A stretch of 64,000 nt of DNA, from the NCBI RefSeq assembly GCF_024172125.1, contig NZ_JAMZEA010000018.1, positions 149,734 through 213,733 on the forward strand, written 5' to 3'. Both the position numbers and the translations under genes were made by a program. Shown here piece after piece: positions 49,817 to 58,987 of this stretch. Source of the stretch: Actinomadura rupiterrae. GTDB lineage: Bacteria > Actinomycetota > Actinomycetes > Streptosporangiales > Streptosporangiaceae. Position 1 is the first letter of the stretch, and each line of letters begins with the position of its first letter. The notes under the pieces are model-generated. The model was not told where the DNA came from. It worked only from the letters and a program-made list of their open reading frames with translations, and searched no databases.

Positions 49817-51024
49817 CACAGGTCCAGCATCGGGTCGAGGCCGTGCTCCGGGAACACCGCGCGGCGCGTCGCGAGCACCGCCTGGTCCACCGGGTTCGCC
49901 GGGTCCATGCCCTCCGACCAGGGATGGAACTCGACGGTCGGGTGGCCGTCGGTCATCCGGCGCGGCGCGATCTCGTCCACCCGGCCGCGAACGAACTCGC
50001 GCCAGTGCTCCGGTGTCGCCGTGTCAGGCGGGATCGGCCGTCCGGCGGCCTCGGCGATCAGGTGCGTCCAGGTCCGCGGGACGACCTGGACCAGCTCGTA
50101 CCCGCCGCCGCCCGTGGCGAGCCAGCGCCCGCCCGCGACCTCGTGCGCGAGGCGGTGCAGCCTCTCGGCGGCGGTGCGCTGGCCGTCCACGGTGAGGACC
50201 AGGTGCGCGAGCGGGTCGAGCGCGTGCGCGTCCGCGCCGTGCTGGGTCACCAGGATCTGCGGCTGGAACGCCCGCAGCAGCGCGGGGACGACCGCGTCGA
50301 AGGCCCGCAGCCAGAGCGCGTCGCCGGTGCCGGGCGGCAGCGCGACGTTCACGGCCGTGCCCTCGGCGCCGGGCCCGCCGCTCTCGTTGGGGAACCCGGT
50401 GCCGGGGAACAGCGTCCGGGGCGTCTCGTGCAGGCTGATCGTCAGCACCCGCGGGTCGTCGTAGAACGCCGCCTGCACGCCGTCCCCGTGGTGGACGTCG
50501 GCGTCCACGTAGGCGACGCGCTCGGCGCCGTTCTCCAGCAGCCAGGCGATCGCGATCGCCGGGTCGTTGTAGACGCAGAACCCGCTGGCGGCGCCGGCGA
50601 GCGCGTGGTGCAGCCCGCCGGACACGTTCACCGCGTGCCCGGTCCCGCCCGTCCAGACGGCCTTCGCACCGGCGACCGACGCGCCCGCGACCAGGGCGGA
50701 CGCGTCGTGCATGCCGAGGAAGACCGGGTTGTCGTCGGTGCCGAGGCCGTGCGCGGGCTCCGGCAGGCCGGTCTCGCCCGCGTGCCGGACGGCCGCGATG
50801 TAGGCCTCGTCGTGGACGAGCCGGAGCAGCTTGTCGTCCGCCGCGTCGAATTCGGAGACCCGCACGTCCGGCGCGTCCAGCAGGCCGAACTCGCGGGCGA
50901 GCGCGATGGTCAGCTCGACCCTGACGGGGTTCATGGGGTGCCCCGGGCCGAAGTCGTAGGAGGTGAGCCGTTCGTCCCAGAAGACCGTGAGGTCGCACCT
51001 GCCGGTGGCCGAGGGGCTGGTCAT
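49816..51024 (-). CDS. acuC: Acetoin utilization protein AcuC / histone-deacetylase-like
   Basis: 402 aa zinc-dependent deacetylase fold. Active-site elements are GGLHHALAGAASGFCVYNDPA near residue 125, the zinc-binding VAYVDADVHHGDGVQAAFYDD near 160, and LVTQHGADAHALDPLAHL near 250. It probably removes acyl groups from acetyl-CoA synthetase or other proteins. ATG at 51024 is used since it gives the family start (DLTVFWDERLTSYDFGPGHP). It is read with the phosphatase-like gene. Confidence 0.9.
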   Translation of the reverse strand: MTSPSATGRCDLTVFWDERLTSYDFGPGHPMNPVRVELTIALAREFGLLDAPDVRVSEFDAADDKLLRLVHDEAYIAAVRHAGETGLPEPAHGLGTDDNPVFLGMHDASALVAGASVAGAKAVWTGGTGHAVNVSGGLHHALAGAASGFCVYNDPAIAIAWLLENGAERVAYVDADVHHGDGVQAAFYDDPRVLTISLHETPRTLFPGTGFPNESGGPGAEGTAVNVALPPGTGDALWLRAFDAVVPALLRAFQPQILVTQHGADAHALDPLAHLVLTVDGQRTAAERLHRLAHEVAGGRWLATGGGGYELVQVVPRTWTHLIAEAAGRPIPPDTATPEHWREFVRGRVDEIAPRRMTDGHPTVEFHPWSEGMDPANPVDQAVLATRRAVFPEHGLDPMLDL

Positions 51025-51255
51025 GGCTCTCACGGTAGCGGCACGCCCCGTGGCCCGGATCACCCGGGACGGGCGCCCGGAGCCGTACGGCGGGCAGCCG
51101 TCGTCTACCCAGCGCGTCCGGACGACTCCGGAGACGCACCCCTACCCCGCACATCGTCGGGAAACGTGTCGGAGCGCGACAAAGTTGTGACGTGAACTAC
51201 ATGCCGTATCGGGCATCTAGGTAACACGCCGAAAAAGGCGTAACACATCGAAAAC

Positions 51256-52353
51256 ATGACGGACGGGGTGTTCATGGACCCGAAGTCACCCGACGAGCCG
51301 ACGGCGGAGGTGACCCCTCTGCCCGTGCCCGCCACCGCGCCCGCCGATCCGGAGCGCTGGACGCACGACCACCGGCCCAGCATCCGCAGCCGGGCGCTCT
51401 CCCAAGCCCTCTACCTGGGGCTGCGGCCGTTCATCCACCGCGTGCCGGGCCATGCCGCGGGCCTGCGCGCCGCCCGTTCCACCGTGGACGCGGCGTCTCT
51501 CCTCATGCGCGCGGGGCAGCGCGCCCGCGTCCTGCCCCTGGTCGACCCCCGCGTCGAGACCGGCACGGACGCGCCGCCCGTGGTCGGCGAGTGGGTCGTC
51601 AGCCGCTCCCCGGCCGGCGCGTCCACGTCCCGCGGCGCGATCCTCTACCTGCACGGCGGCGGCTACGTCGTGTGCTCGCCGCGGACGCACCGCCCGATCA
51701 CCTCGCGGCTCGCCGTCGAGACCGGCCTGCCCGTGCTGGCGCCGCACTACCGGATGGCGCCCGAGCACCCGTTCCCCGCGCCGCTGGAGGACGCGCTCGC
51801 CGCGTACCGCTGGCTGCTGGACCGGGGCGTCCCCGCGTCCGGGATCGTCCTCGCCGGGGACTCGGCGGGCGGCCACCTCGCCGCGTCGCTGACCGGCGAG
51901 ATCATGCGCACTGGGCTCCCGCGCCCGGCCGGGACCGTCCTGTTCTCCCCCTGGGTGGACCTGACCTGCGAACTCTCCACGCAGGAGCAGCGCGTCGCGC
52001 GCGATCCGTACATCAGCGCGTACGCGGCCCGCAGGCTGGCGCGCGTCGTCGTCGGCCCGACGGGCTTCGACGATCCGCGGCTCGCGTTGCTCGCCTGCCC
52101 CTGGGCGGACGCCCCGCCGTTCCTCGTCCAGGTCGGCGGCGCGGAGGTGCTGCGTCCCGAGGCCGAGGCCCTCGCGGACGTCCTGGACCGGGCGGACGTG
52201 GACTGCGAGCTCCAGGTCTGGACCGGCCAGATGCACGTCTTCCAGATCCTGAACCGGGTGCTGCCCGAGGCCAGCGCCGCGATGAGCGAGGCGGCCCGCT
52301 TCGTCACGCGCGTCACGCGGACCGAGCCGGTCGCGGCGTCCGCCGTCGCCTGA
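51256..52353 (+). CDS. Alpha/beta hydrolase (hormone-sensitive-lipase family)
   Basis: 365 aa. The oxyanion motif is LYLHGGGYVVCSP near residue 134 and the nucleophile serine is in VLAGDSAGGHLAAS near 200. The acid is in the WADAPPFLVQVGGAE region and the histidine in GQMHVFQILN near 333. An esterase on acyl or small ester substrates. The N-terminal 35 residues are Pro-rich and variable. ATG 51274 with GGGG upstream is a possible true start. Upstream 51180-51245 is AT-richer, with TTGTGA, 16 bp, TATCGG as a possible promoter. Confidence 0.88.
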   Translation: MTDGVFMDPKSPDEPTAEVTPLPVPATAPADPERWTHDHRPSIRSRALSQALYLGLRPFIHRVPGHAAGLRAARSTVDAASLLMRAGQRARVLPLVDPRVETGTDAPPVVGEWVVSRSPAGASTSRGAILYLHGGGYVVCSPRTHRPITSRLAVETGLPVLAPHYRMAPEHPFPAPLEDALAAYRWLLDRGVPASGIVLAGDSAGGHLAASLTGEIMRTGLPRPAGTVLFSPWVDLTCELSTQEQRVARDPYISAYAARRLARVVVGPTGFDDPRLALLACPWADAPPFLVQVGGAEVLRPEAEALADVLDRADVDCELQVWTGQMHVFQILNRVLPEASAAMSEAARFVTRVTRTEPVAASAVA

Positions 52354-52457
52354 TCAGGGGCGGCGCCCCCGCCGCCGCCTCCCGATCACGCGGCCCCTGC
52401 TCAGCGAACCCCCGCACCTCTGTGCCCTGCAGGCGTGCCCGGCCACCGGCCGCCTGG

Positions 52458-52883
52458 TCAGCGGACGCGTTCCGGGACGCGCCGTTCGGCCGCCGGACGC
52501 GACGGCCGGACGGTCAGGAAGCCGATCACCGCCGCGACGGCGGCGATGCCCTCGCCCACCAGCGACTCGGTCTTCTGCGCGTACCAGATCGGCTCGTGCA
52601 TGTTGGGAAGCGGGCCGAGCGCGCCGACGTCCACGTAGTAGTAGAGGAGCAGCGCGCCCACGGCGCTCGCGGCCACGAGGAAGGCGACCGCGTACGTCCA
52701 GCGGCGCGCGTGGAACAGCACGAGCAGCGCCACGACCCCCGCGACGACCGCCTGGGCGTAGAAGATCTTGTCCGCGTGGATCGACCCGCCGGGCACGTAC
52801 TTCATCTGCGGCGCGTAGCGCCAGTGCACCACGGCGTCCACGATGAGTCCGGCGGCGACCAGCACGCGAAGCACGTATCTCAT
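52458..52883 (-). CDS. Four-helix membrane protein, uncharacterised
   Basis: 141 aa with four predicted transmembrane helices (about 4-22, 43-60, 65-85 and 107-124). Conserved-looking polar positions are HWRYAPQMKYVPGGSI, FYAQAVVAGVV and MHEPIWYAQKTESLVGEG. The pattern resembles small DoxX-like or conserved actinobacterial membrane proteins, without a firm match. It is a single gene between an esterase and proC. Function is unknown. Confidence 0.68.
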   Translation of the reverse strand: MRYVLRVLVAAGLIVDAVVHWRYAPQMKYVPGGSIHADKIFYAQAVVAGVVALLVLFHARRWTYAVAFLVAASAVGALLLYYYVDVGALGPLPNMHEPIWYAQKTESLVGEGIAAVAAVIGFLTVRPSRPAAERRVPERVR

Positions 52884-53004
52884 ACCTTCGACACGGACGC
52901 GGGTGATTCAAGGTTCAATCCGCCTGCTCGGACGGGGTTCGTGCCACCCCGCGAGTCCGTATCGCCCCCCGGCCCAGTCTACGCCGGGGCCTCCGACCGG
53001 ATGG

Positions 53005-53799
53005 TCAGCCGGCGGCGAGCTCGCGGCCGCGGTTGCGGGCGGCCTCGATCGCCTCCAGCACGGCCGCGCGGACGCCGTGCTTCTCCAGCTCGCGGATCGC
53101 CGCGATGGTCGTCCCGCCCGGCGAGGTCACGGCCTCGCGCAGCAGCACCGGGTGCTCGCCCGAGTCGCGCAGCATGACCGCCGCGCCGACGGCCGACTGG
53201 ATCACCATCTCCAGCGCCGCGGCGCGCGGCATGCCGAGCAGGATGCCCGCGTCGACCATGGCCTCGACCAGGTAGTAGAAGTAGGCAGGGCCGCTGCCGG
53301 ACAGCGCGGTCGCGCCGTCCTGGAGCGACTCGGGGATGCGCAGCACCTTGCCGACCGGGCTGAGCAGCTCCTCGGCGAGCTTGAGGTGCTCCTCCCCGGC
53401 GTGCGAGCCGGGCGAGATCACGCTCATCGCCTCGTCCACGTGGACGGGCGTGTTCGACATGACCCGGACGACCGGGACGCCGTCGCCGAGCCGGTCCTCG
53501 ACGTACCCGGTGGTGATCCCCGCCGCCATGGACACCACCAGCGTGCCGGCCGGGACGTGCGGGCCGATCTCGTCCAGCAGGGCGCCCATGTCCTGCGGCT
53601 TCACCGCGAGGACGAGCACGTCGGCGGTGCGCGCGGCCTCCTTGTTGGCGACGCACTCGACGCCGTACCGCTCGGTCAGCAGCGCGGCGCGCTCCGTGCG
53701 GCGGGCGGTCGCCCGCAGCTCGGCCGGGCGGCGTCCGGCCCGCAGCACGCCGGACAGCAGCGCCTCGCCCATCTTGCCCGCACCGAGAATCGCGATCAT
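53005..53799 (-). CDS. proC: Pyrroline-5-carboxylate reductase (ProC)
   Basis: Final step of proline synthesis, reducing pyrroline-5-carboxylate with NAD(P)H. It is 264 aa. The nucleotide motif IAILGAGKMGEALLSG is at the start, and VLVLAVKPQDM is near 62. The family signature ATALSGSGPAYFYYLVEAM lies near residue 160, with TSPGGTTIAAI near 235. ATG at 53799 gives the standard N-terminus; three extra codons upstream are not needed. A proline dehydrogenase gene lies 113 bp upstream on the same strand, so both directions of proline metabolism are adjacent. Confidence 0.95.
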   Translation of the reverse strand: MIAILGAGKMGEALLSGVLRAGRRPAELRATARRTERAALLTERYGVECVANKEAARTADVLVLAVKPQDMGALLDEIGPHVPAGTLVVSMAAGITTGYVEDRLGDGVPVVRVMSNTPVHVDEAMSVISPGSHAGEEHLKLAEELLSPVGKVLRIPESLQDGATALSGSGPAYFYYLVEAMVDAGILLGMPRAAALEMVIQSAVGAAVMLRDSGEHPVLLREAVTSPGGTTIAAIRELEKHGVRAAVLEAIEAARNRGRELAAG

Positions 53800-53912
53800 T
53801 CTGCACACCTAAGCCGTGGGACGTCTGGGGAACGCGTCCCAGCGTAGCGAGGGCCTCCGTGCGACCGCCGGAGCCGTCCGCACTCCGAGACGCGGCGGAG
53901 GCGGGGGGTGTG

Positions 53913-54833
53913 TCAGGACTTGGTGGCGATCGACCGGAAGAGGAACCCCAGGTGGGAGGGCTTCTCGGCGAGGCGGCGCATGAAGTAGCCGTACCACTCG
54001 CGGCCGAACGCCACGTACACCCGGACGCGCGCGCCCTCCCCCGCGAGGCGCCGCTGCTCCTGCGGCCGGATGCCGTAGAGCATCTGGTACTCGTACCCGG
54101 ACGGGTCGCGGTCGTGCAGCGAGGCGAGCGCGCCCCCGATCTCGATCAGGCGCGGGTCGTGCGTGGCGATCATCGGGTAGCCCTGGCCCGCCATCAGCAC
54201 CCGCATGCAGCGGACGAAGGACTTGTCGATCTCGACGCCGCTGGTGAACGCGACCGACTCCGGCGCGCTGTAGGCGCCCTTGCACAGCCGGACGCGCGAG
54301 CCCGAGTGCGCCAGCTCCGCGCAGTACTCCTCCGAACGCCGCAGGTAGGACTGGATCGCGACGCCCGTCTCGGGGTACTCGCGGCGCAGCTCGGCCACGA
54401 CCCGCAGGGTCGAGTCGACCGTCTCGTACTGCTCCATGTCGAGCGTGACGGTCGTGTTCGCCTCCTTGGCGGCGGCGCAGACCCGGCGCGCGTTCTCCAG
54501 GGCGAGGTCCTCGTCGAGGGCCTGGCCCACGGCGCTGAGCTTGAGCGACACCTCGGCCCGGTCGGCGAGTCCGCCGGTGCCCAGGCGGCCGAGCAGCTCG
54601 GCGTAGTGGTCCACGTTCGCGGCGGCCTGGTCGCTGTCGAGGGTGTCCTCGCCCAGCGCGTCCAGGCTGACCAGCAGGCCCTGCCCCGCGATGTCGCGCG
54701 TGGCGAGCAGCGCGTCGTCGATCGTCTCGCCCGCGACGAACCGCCGGACGAGGCCGCGCGTGCCGGGCGCGCTCCGCACGACCTTGCGGGCGGCGCGGCT
54801 GTGCGAGGCGGCGAGCAGAGCGTGGCGGAGCAC
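53913..54833 (-). CDS. Proline dehydrogenase (monofunctional PutA-type)
   Basis: FAD enzyme oxidising proline to pyrroline-5-carboxylate. It is 306 aa TIM barrel. Motifs are LVSLDALGEDT near residue 53, VSLKLSAVGQ near 97, VTLDMEQYETVD near 130, AIQSYLRRSEEYC near 160, RLCKGAYSAPES near 185 and the C-terminal YVAFGREWYGYFMRRLAEKP. The conserved RRxxE-like end that binds proline is present. No P5C dehydrogenase is fused or adjacent. Confidence 0.93.
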   Translation of the reverse strand: MLRHALLAASHSRAARKVVRSAPGTRGLVRRFVAGETIDDALLATRDIAGQGLLVSLDALGEDTLDSDQAAANVDHYAELLGRLGTGGLADRAEVSLKLSAVGQALDEDLALENARRVCAAAKEANTTVTLDMEQYETVDSTLRVVAELRREYPETGVAIQSYLRRSEEYCAELAHSGSRVRLCKGAYSAPESVAFTSGVEIDKSFVRCMRVLMAGQGYPMIATHDPRLIEIGGALASLHDRDPSGYEYQMLYGIRPQEQRRLAGEGARVRVYVAFGREWYGYFMRRLAEKPSHLGFLFRSIATKS

Positions 54834-54938
54834 GGGCCTTCCTTCCGGACGAGCGCGCGACGGCCTCCGTCCCGTCCCGCGTCGTCCAGGGTCATACCCA
54901 GCCGCGCGGAACGATCACCGCTCCGTGCCCGCCCGGGG

Positions 54939-55673
54939 TCAGGCGGTGCGGCGGCGGAGGGTGGCCGCGCCGAGGGCGAGGGCGCCCAGCGTGAAGGCGG
55001 CGATCACCACGACGTCCCAGAGCAGCGAGCTGGAGAAGGACGCCTCGCGCGAGACCCGCTGCATGCCGTCCACCGCGTAGGACAGCGGCAGCACGTCGGA
55101 GATCACCCGCAGCCAGGTCGCCATGCCGTCCCGCGGGATGAACAGCCCGCACAGCAGCACCTGCGGCAGCACGAACGCGGGCATGAACTGGACGGCCTGG
55201 AACTCGGTCCGCGCGAACGCGCTGGCGAACAGCCCGAGCGCCATGCCGAGCAGCGCGTCCAGCACGGCGACCAGCACCAGCGACCAGACCGGGCCGGACA
55301 GGTCCAGGCCGAGCCAGGTCAGCGAGATCAGCAGCACCACGCCGACCTGCGCGAGGGACAGCAGGCCGAACGCCAGGGCGTAGCCGAGCAGCAGGTCCAG
55401 CTTGCCGGTCGGCATGGTCATCAGCCGTTCCAGCGTGCCGCCGGTGCGCTCGCGCAGGGTGCCGACCGAGGTCACCACGAACATGATCACGAATGGGAAC
55501 AGGCCGAGCAGCAGCGGGCCGATCCGGTCGAACAGGACGGGCTGGTCGAACACGTACCGGAGCAGGATCATCAGCAGGCTCGGCACGCCGATCAGCAGCG
55601 CGAGCGTGCGGTGGTCGTGCCGGAGCTGGGCCAGGATCCGCCGGGTGGTGGCGAGGGTGATCGAGAGGCTCAT
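54939..55673 (-). CDS. ABC-2 type transporter permease
   Basis: 244 aa with six transmembrane helices and the ABC-2 layout: VGTLRERTGGTLERLMTMP after helix 2, then LLGYALAFGLLSLAQVGVVL and PQVLLCGLFIPRDGMATWL. It works with the ATPase encoded upstream, with which it overlaps by 4 bp (ATGA). Likely export of a drug or lipid; the substrate is unknown. A TetR gene 120 bp further upstream on the same strand is the probable regulator. Confidence 0.9.
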   Translation of the reverse strand: MSLSITLATTRRILAQLRHDHRTLALLIGVPSLLMILLRYVFDQPVLFDRIGPLLLGLFPFVIMFVVTSVGTLRERTGGTLERLMTMPTGKLDLLLGYALAFGLLSLAQVGVVLLISLTWLGLDLSGPVWSLVLVAVLDALLGMALGLFASAFARTEFQAVQFMPAFVLPQVLLCGLFIPRDGMATWLRVISDVLPLSYAVDGMQRVSREASFSSSLLWDVVVIAAFTLGALALGAATLRRRTA

Positions 55674-56401
55674 GCCGGGCTCCCCGCGTGCTCGTGGATC
55701 AGGTGCAGGAACGCCGCCTCCAGGTCGGCGGTCCCGGTGAGGCGGGTCAGCTCGTCCGGCGCGCCGTCGGCGAGGAACTCGCCCTCGCGCATGAGCAGCA
55801 GCCGGTCGGTGCGGACGGCCTCGTCCATGACGTGGCTGGACACCACCAGCGTCCGGCCGCGCCCGGACAGCTCGCGGAACAGCTCCCACAGCTCCTCGCG
55901 CAGGACCGGGTCGAGGCCGACGGTCGGCTCGTCCAGGACGAGCAGCTCGGGGTCGCCGAGCAGCGCGACGGCGAGGTTCGCGCGGTTCAGCTGCCCGCCC
56001 GACAGCGTCGCGACGACCTGGTCCCGGTGGTGGCCGAGGCCGACCTCGTCGATCACCCGGTCCACGTCGGTGCGCGGCGCGCCGAGGACGGCCGCGAAGT
56101 ACCGCATGTTCTCCCGGACGGACAGGTCGGCGTAGACGGCGGGCGTCTGCGTGGCGTACCCGACGCGGCGGCGCAGCCCCTTCGACCCGGCCGGTTCGCC
56201 GAGGACGGTGACCGTCCCGGCCTTGACGATCTGCACGCCGACCAGGCAGCGCATCAGCGTCGTCTTGCCGCATCCGCTCGGCCCGATCAGGCCGAGCACC
56301 GATCCGCGCGGCACCTCGAACGAGAGGTCGCGGAGCACGGTCCTGCCGCCGCGCTCGACCCGGAGGCCCTGCACGGAGACGGCCGGTACAGAACTCATCA
56401 T
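55670..56401 (-). CDS. ABC transporter ATPase (ABC-2 exporter, DrrA-like)
   Basis: 243 aa. Walker A GPSGCGKTT near residue 42, signature LSGGQLNRANLAVAL near 137, Walker B ELLVLDEPTVGLDP near 156 and H-loop VSSHVMDEAV. The signature has N in place of the usual Q/K at one position (GGQLNR), seen in several DrrA-type proteins. ATG is at 56401 or the next codon 56398. It lacks an obvious ribosome site, so a leaderless start is possible. Confidence 0.9.
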   Translation of the reverse strand: MMSSVPAVSVQGLRVERGGRTVLRDLSFEVPRGSVLGLIGPSGCGKTTLMRCLVGVQIVKAGTVTVLGEPAGSKGLRRRVGYATQTPAVYADLSVRENMRYFAAVLGAPRTDVDRVIDEVGLGHHRDQVVATLSGGQLNRANLAVALLGDPELLVLDEPTVGLDPVLREELWELFRELSGRGRTLVVSSHVMDEAVRTDRLLLMREGEFLADGAPDELTRLTGTADLEAAFLHLIHEHAGSPA

Positions 56402-56492
56402 GTGTTGAATTTACGTCCGCGCGACGGCAGGGTCAAGGACCGGGGGCTTCACGCAGGGGAGCGAACCTGTCCGGGACCGGACAGGCCAGGGT

Positions 56493-56530
56493 CGATCAGG
56501 CGGGGCCGTTCGGCTGGGCCGATCAGGCGG
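56493..56530. repeat. Short direct repeat at the TetR stop codon
   Basis: CGATCAGGCGG occurs at 56493 and 56520 (27-bp spacing); the second copy carries the stop (TCA). Confidence 0.75.
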
Positions 56531-57158
56531 TGGGGCGGTCGTCTCCGGCGGGCTCGTCGCCGAGGTAGCGCTGGAGGGTGGGGGCGAGCAGCTCGACCAG
56601 CTCGTCGGTGCTCGCGGAGGCGATCGGCTCCATCCGGACGACGTGCCGGACGATCATCACGCCGATCAGCTGGCCGACCGCGGCCTGCACCCGCAGCCTG
56701 GAGACGCCGCGGATCGCCGTCGCCCGCTCCAGCAGCGCCGACGAGACGAACTCGCGCACCAGCCCGGCGGCGCGCTCGTTGGTCATCGCGCTGCGCAGCA
56801 TGGCGAGGATGGGGGCGCGCTTGTCCGGGTCGTCCCAGACGCCGATGAACACGCGGGCGAGGGTCTCGCCGATCCGGTCCGGATCGCCGGACAGGATGCG
56901 CGGCAGCAGCTCGGCCGGGTTCACCGGGAACCGCATCGCCTCGACGAACACGCCCTCCTTGCCGCCGAAGTAGTGGTGCACGAGCGCCGGATCGACCCCC
57001 GCCGCGCGCGCGATCCCGCGCAGCGACGCGCCGTCGAACCCCTTGTCGGCGAACATCTCGCGGGCGGCGGCGAGGATCTGCTCGCGCGTGTCGGTCCGTC
57101 CGGCCGGGCGGCCGGGCGACCGCCGCGCGACCGACTCGCCGGCGGCCGGGCCGGTCAC
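56523..57158 (-). CDS. TetR-family transcriptional regulator
   Basis: 211 aa. The N-terminal HTH is TREQILAAAREMFADKGFDG followed by ASLRGIARAAGVDPALVHHY and FGGKEGVF. The C-terminal ligand domain (TetR_C type with LARVFIGVWDD and AVGQLIGVMIVRHVVRMEP) is normal. The GTG at 57158 overlaps the stop of the isomerase gene upstream (GTGA). It lies directly upstream of the ABC-2 exporter and likely represses it. The ligand is unknown. Confidence 0.92.
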   Translation of the reverse strand: MTGPAAGESVARRSPGRPAGRTDTREQILAAAREMFADKGFDGASLRGIARAAGVDPALVHHYFGGKEGVFVEAMRFPVNPAELLPRILSGDPDRIGETLARVFIGVWDDPDKRAPILAMLRSAMTNERAAGLVREFVSSALLERATAIRGVSRLRVQAAVGQLIGVMIVRHVVRMEPIASASTDELVELLAPTLQRYLGDEPAGDDRPTA

Positions 57159-58039
57159 CGCGCCGGCCGCGGGGTGACCTCGCCGCTCGCGCTGACCTCC
57201 CAGGAGCGCTCGGCGGCGGCCAAGTGGAGGCGGGCGAAGGCGAGCGCCTCGGCGAGGTCCTCCATGCGGTCGGCGCGGCTGGACGCGCGGCGCGTGTTGA
57301 CCTCCAGGACGATCTGCCCGCGGAAGCCGTCCTCGGCGAGCTTCTCCAGCACCGGGCCGCAGGGCTGGTTGCCGCGCCCGGGCACCAGGTGCTCGTCCTT
57401 GTTCGTGACGCCGACGCCGTCGGCGAGGTGGACGTGCTGCAGCCGGTCGCCCAGTTGGACGGCCATGTCGAGCGCGTCCGACTTGGACACGGCGGTGTGC
57501 GAGAGGTCGAGCGTGACGAACGGGTACGGCTGGTCGACCGGGTTCCAGTCGGGGGCGTACATCGCCGCCTCCGCGCCGCGCGCCTTGATCGGGAACATGT
57601 TCTCGACCGCGAACCGGACATCGGTCTCGTCCTGCATGCGGGCCAGGCCGTCGATGAAGTCGCGCGCGTACTCGCGCTGCCAGCGGAACGGCGGGTGCAC
57701 GACCACGACGTCCGCGCCGAGCTCCTCGGCCACGTCCTTGGACTTGATCAGCTTGCCCCACGGGTCGCGGCCCCAGACCCGCTGGGTGAGCAGCAGGCAC
57801 GGCGCGTGGATGGATCTGATCGGCACCTGGTGGTAGTCCGACAGGCGGCGCAGGACGCTCAGGTCCTGCGAGGACGCGTCGGTCGACACCATGACCTCGA
57901 CGCCGTCGTAGCCGAGCAGCGCGGCGATCTCGAAGGCGCTCGGCACCTTCTCGGGGTACACCGACGCGGTCGACAGGGTGATCGGCGCGTCCGGGACGCG
58001 GATCGCCGGAGATGCGGTGCCGTTGTGCTGCGGGGTCAA
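57155..58039 (-). CDS. Sugar phosphate isomerase/epimerase (xylose-isomerase-like TIM barrel)
   Basis: 294 aa AP-endonuclease-2-type barrel. Elements are ITLSTASVYPEKVPSAFEIA near 20, GYDGVEVMV, ADVVVVHPPFRWQ near 115, AVENMFP near 150, TLDLSHTAVSKSDAL near 185, HVHLADGV near 210 and IVLEVNT near 250. These supply the metal-binding Glu/His/Asp set. The reaction is unknown; sugar or inositol isomerisation is likely. TTG at 58039 with GGCGAGGGAG upstream is used, since no ATG or GTG fits. It is coupled to the TetR gene. Confidence 0.85.
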   Translation of the reverse strand: MTPQHNGTASPAIRVPDAPITLSTASVYPEKVPSAFEIAALLGYDGVEVMVSTDASSQDLSVLRRLSDYHQVPIRSIHAPCLLLTQRVWGRDPWGKLIKSKDVAEELGADVVVVHPPFRWQREYARDFIDGLARMQDETDVRFAVENMFPIKARGAEAAMYAPDWNPVDQPYPFVTLDLSHTAVSKSDALDMAVQLGDRLQHVHLADGVGVTNKDEHLVPGRGNQPCGPVLEKLAEDGFRGQIVLEVNTRRASSRADRMEDLAEALAFARLHLAAAERSWEVSASGEVTPRPAR

Positions 58040-58198
58040 GGCTCCCTCGCCGTCTCGGTTCGCACGGGTCCCGGGCGGCGGGCGACGGGCGCCGCCGGGT
58101 GCGTTCGCCGCCAGCCTATGCGCCCGGGGCCCGCCCTCAACCCTCGCCCTCACGTGATCCGCGTTTCCCGACATCCCGGGTGACTACCCTCTGCTCCC

Positions 58199-58897
58199 GT
58201 GGTCGAGATCGCACCGGGCGCCGTGCCGAGCCCCAACATCTGGAACTCCCCCTCGGTCTACGAGATCGAGAACCGCGCCGTGGACCCGGACGGCGCCATC
58301 GAGGCGGCGATGCGCGGCATCGCGCCCTGGGCGGGCCGCACGGTCCTGGACCTCGGCTGCGGCACCGGCTTCCACCTGCCCCGGTTCGCCGCCGAGGCGT
58401 CCCGGGTGGTCGGCGTGGAGCCGCACGCGGGCCTCGCCGCCGCCGCGCGCCGCCGCGTCCGCGACCTTCCGGACGTCACGGTCCGTGTGGGCGCGGCGCA
58501 GGCGTTGCCACTTCCGGACGCGTCGGTCGACATCGTCCACGTCCGGTGGGCGTACTTCTTCGGGCCCGGCTGCGAACCGGGCCTCGCCGAGCTGGACCGG
58601 GTCGTCCGGCGCGGCGGGACGGTCTTCATCGTCGACAACGACGCGACCCGCTCGACGTTCGGCGGCTGGTTCCGGCGCGGGCTGCCGTCCTACGACCCGG
58701 ACGCGGTCGAGCGGTTCTGGACGCGCCGGGGCTTCCAGCGCGAGCCGCTGATGATCCGCTGGGAGTTCGAGAGCCGCGCCGACCTCGCGGCCGTCCTGCG
58801 CATCGAGTTCCCCGAACGCCTCGCCGCCGGGTTCGAGCGCGAACACTCCGGCCTCACCGTGGACTACGCCGTGAACCTGTGGTGGCGGCACAACTGA
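58199..58897 (+). CDS. SAM-dependent methyltransferase (class I)
   Basis: 232 aa. SAM motif I is VLDLGCGTGFHLPRFA near residue 50, the acidic motif is VVGVEPHAG, motif II is DIVHVRWAYFFGPG near 112 and motif III RRGGTVFIVDND near 138. The substrate is unknown. The GTG at 58199 opens the conserved region. It is divergent from the isomerase gene with a 159-bp spacer. Confidence 0.85.
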   Translation: MVEIAPGAVPSPNIWNSPSVYEIENRAVDPDGAIEAAMRGIAPWAGRTVLDLGCGTGFHLPRFAAEASRVVGVEPHAGLAAAARRRVRDLPDVTVRVGAAQALPLPDASVDIVHVRWAYFFGPGCEPGLAELDRVVRRGGTVFIVDNDATRSTFGGWFRRGLPSYDPDAVERFWTRRGFQREPLMIRWEFESRADLAAVLRIEFPERLAAGFEREHSGLTVDYAVNLWWRHN

Positions 58898-58987
58898 CTG
58901 ACTGGTAGGTCACAACCACTTCCGCCTACTAGACGGCATATACAACAATTGTCCTGGCCCGCCACCCCTCCGGCCCCAGGGAGTCCG

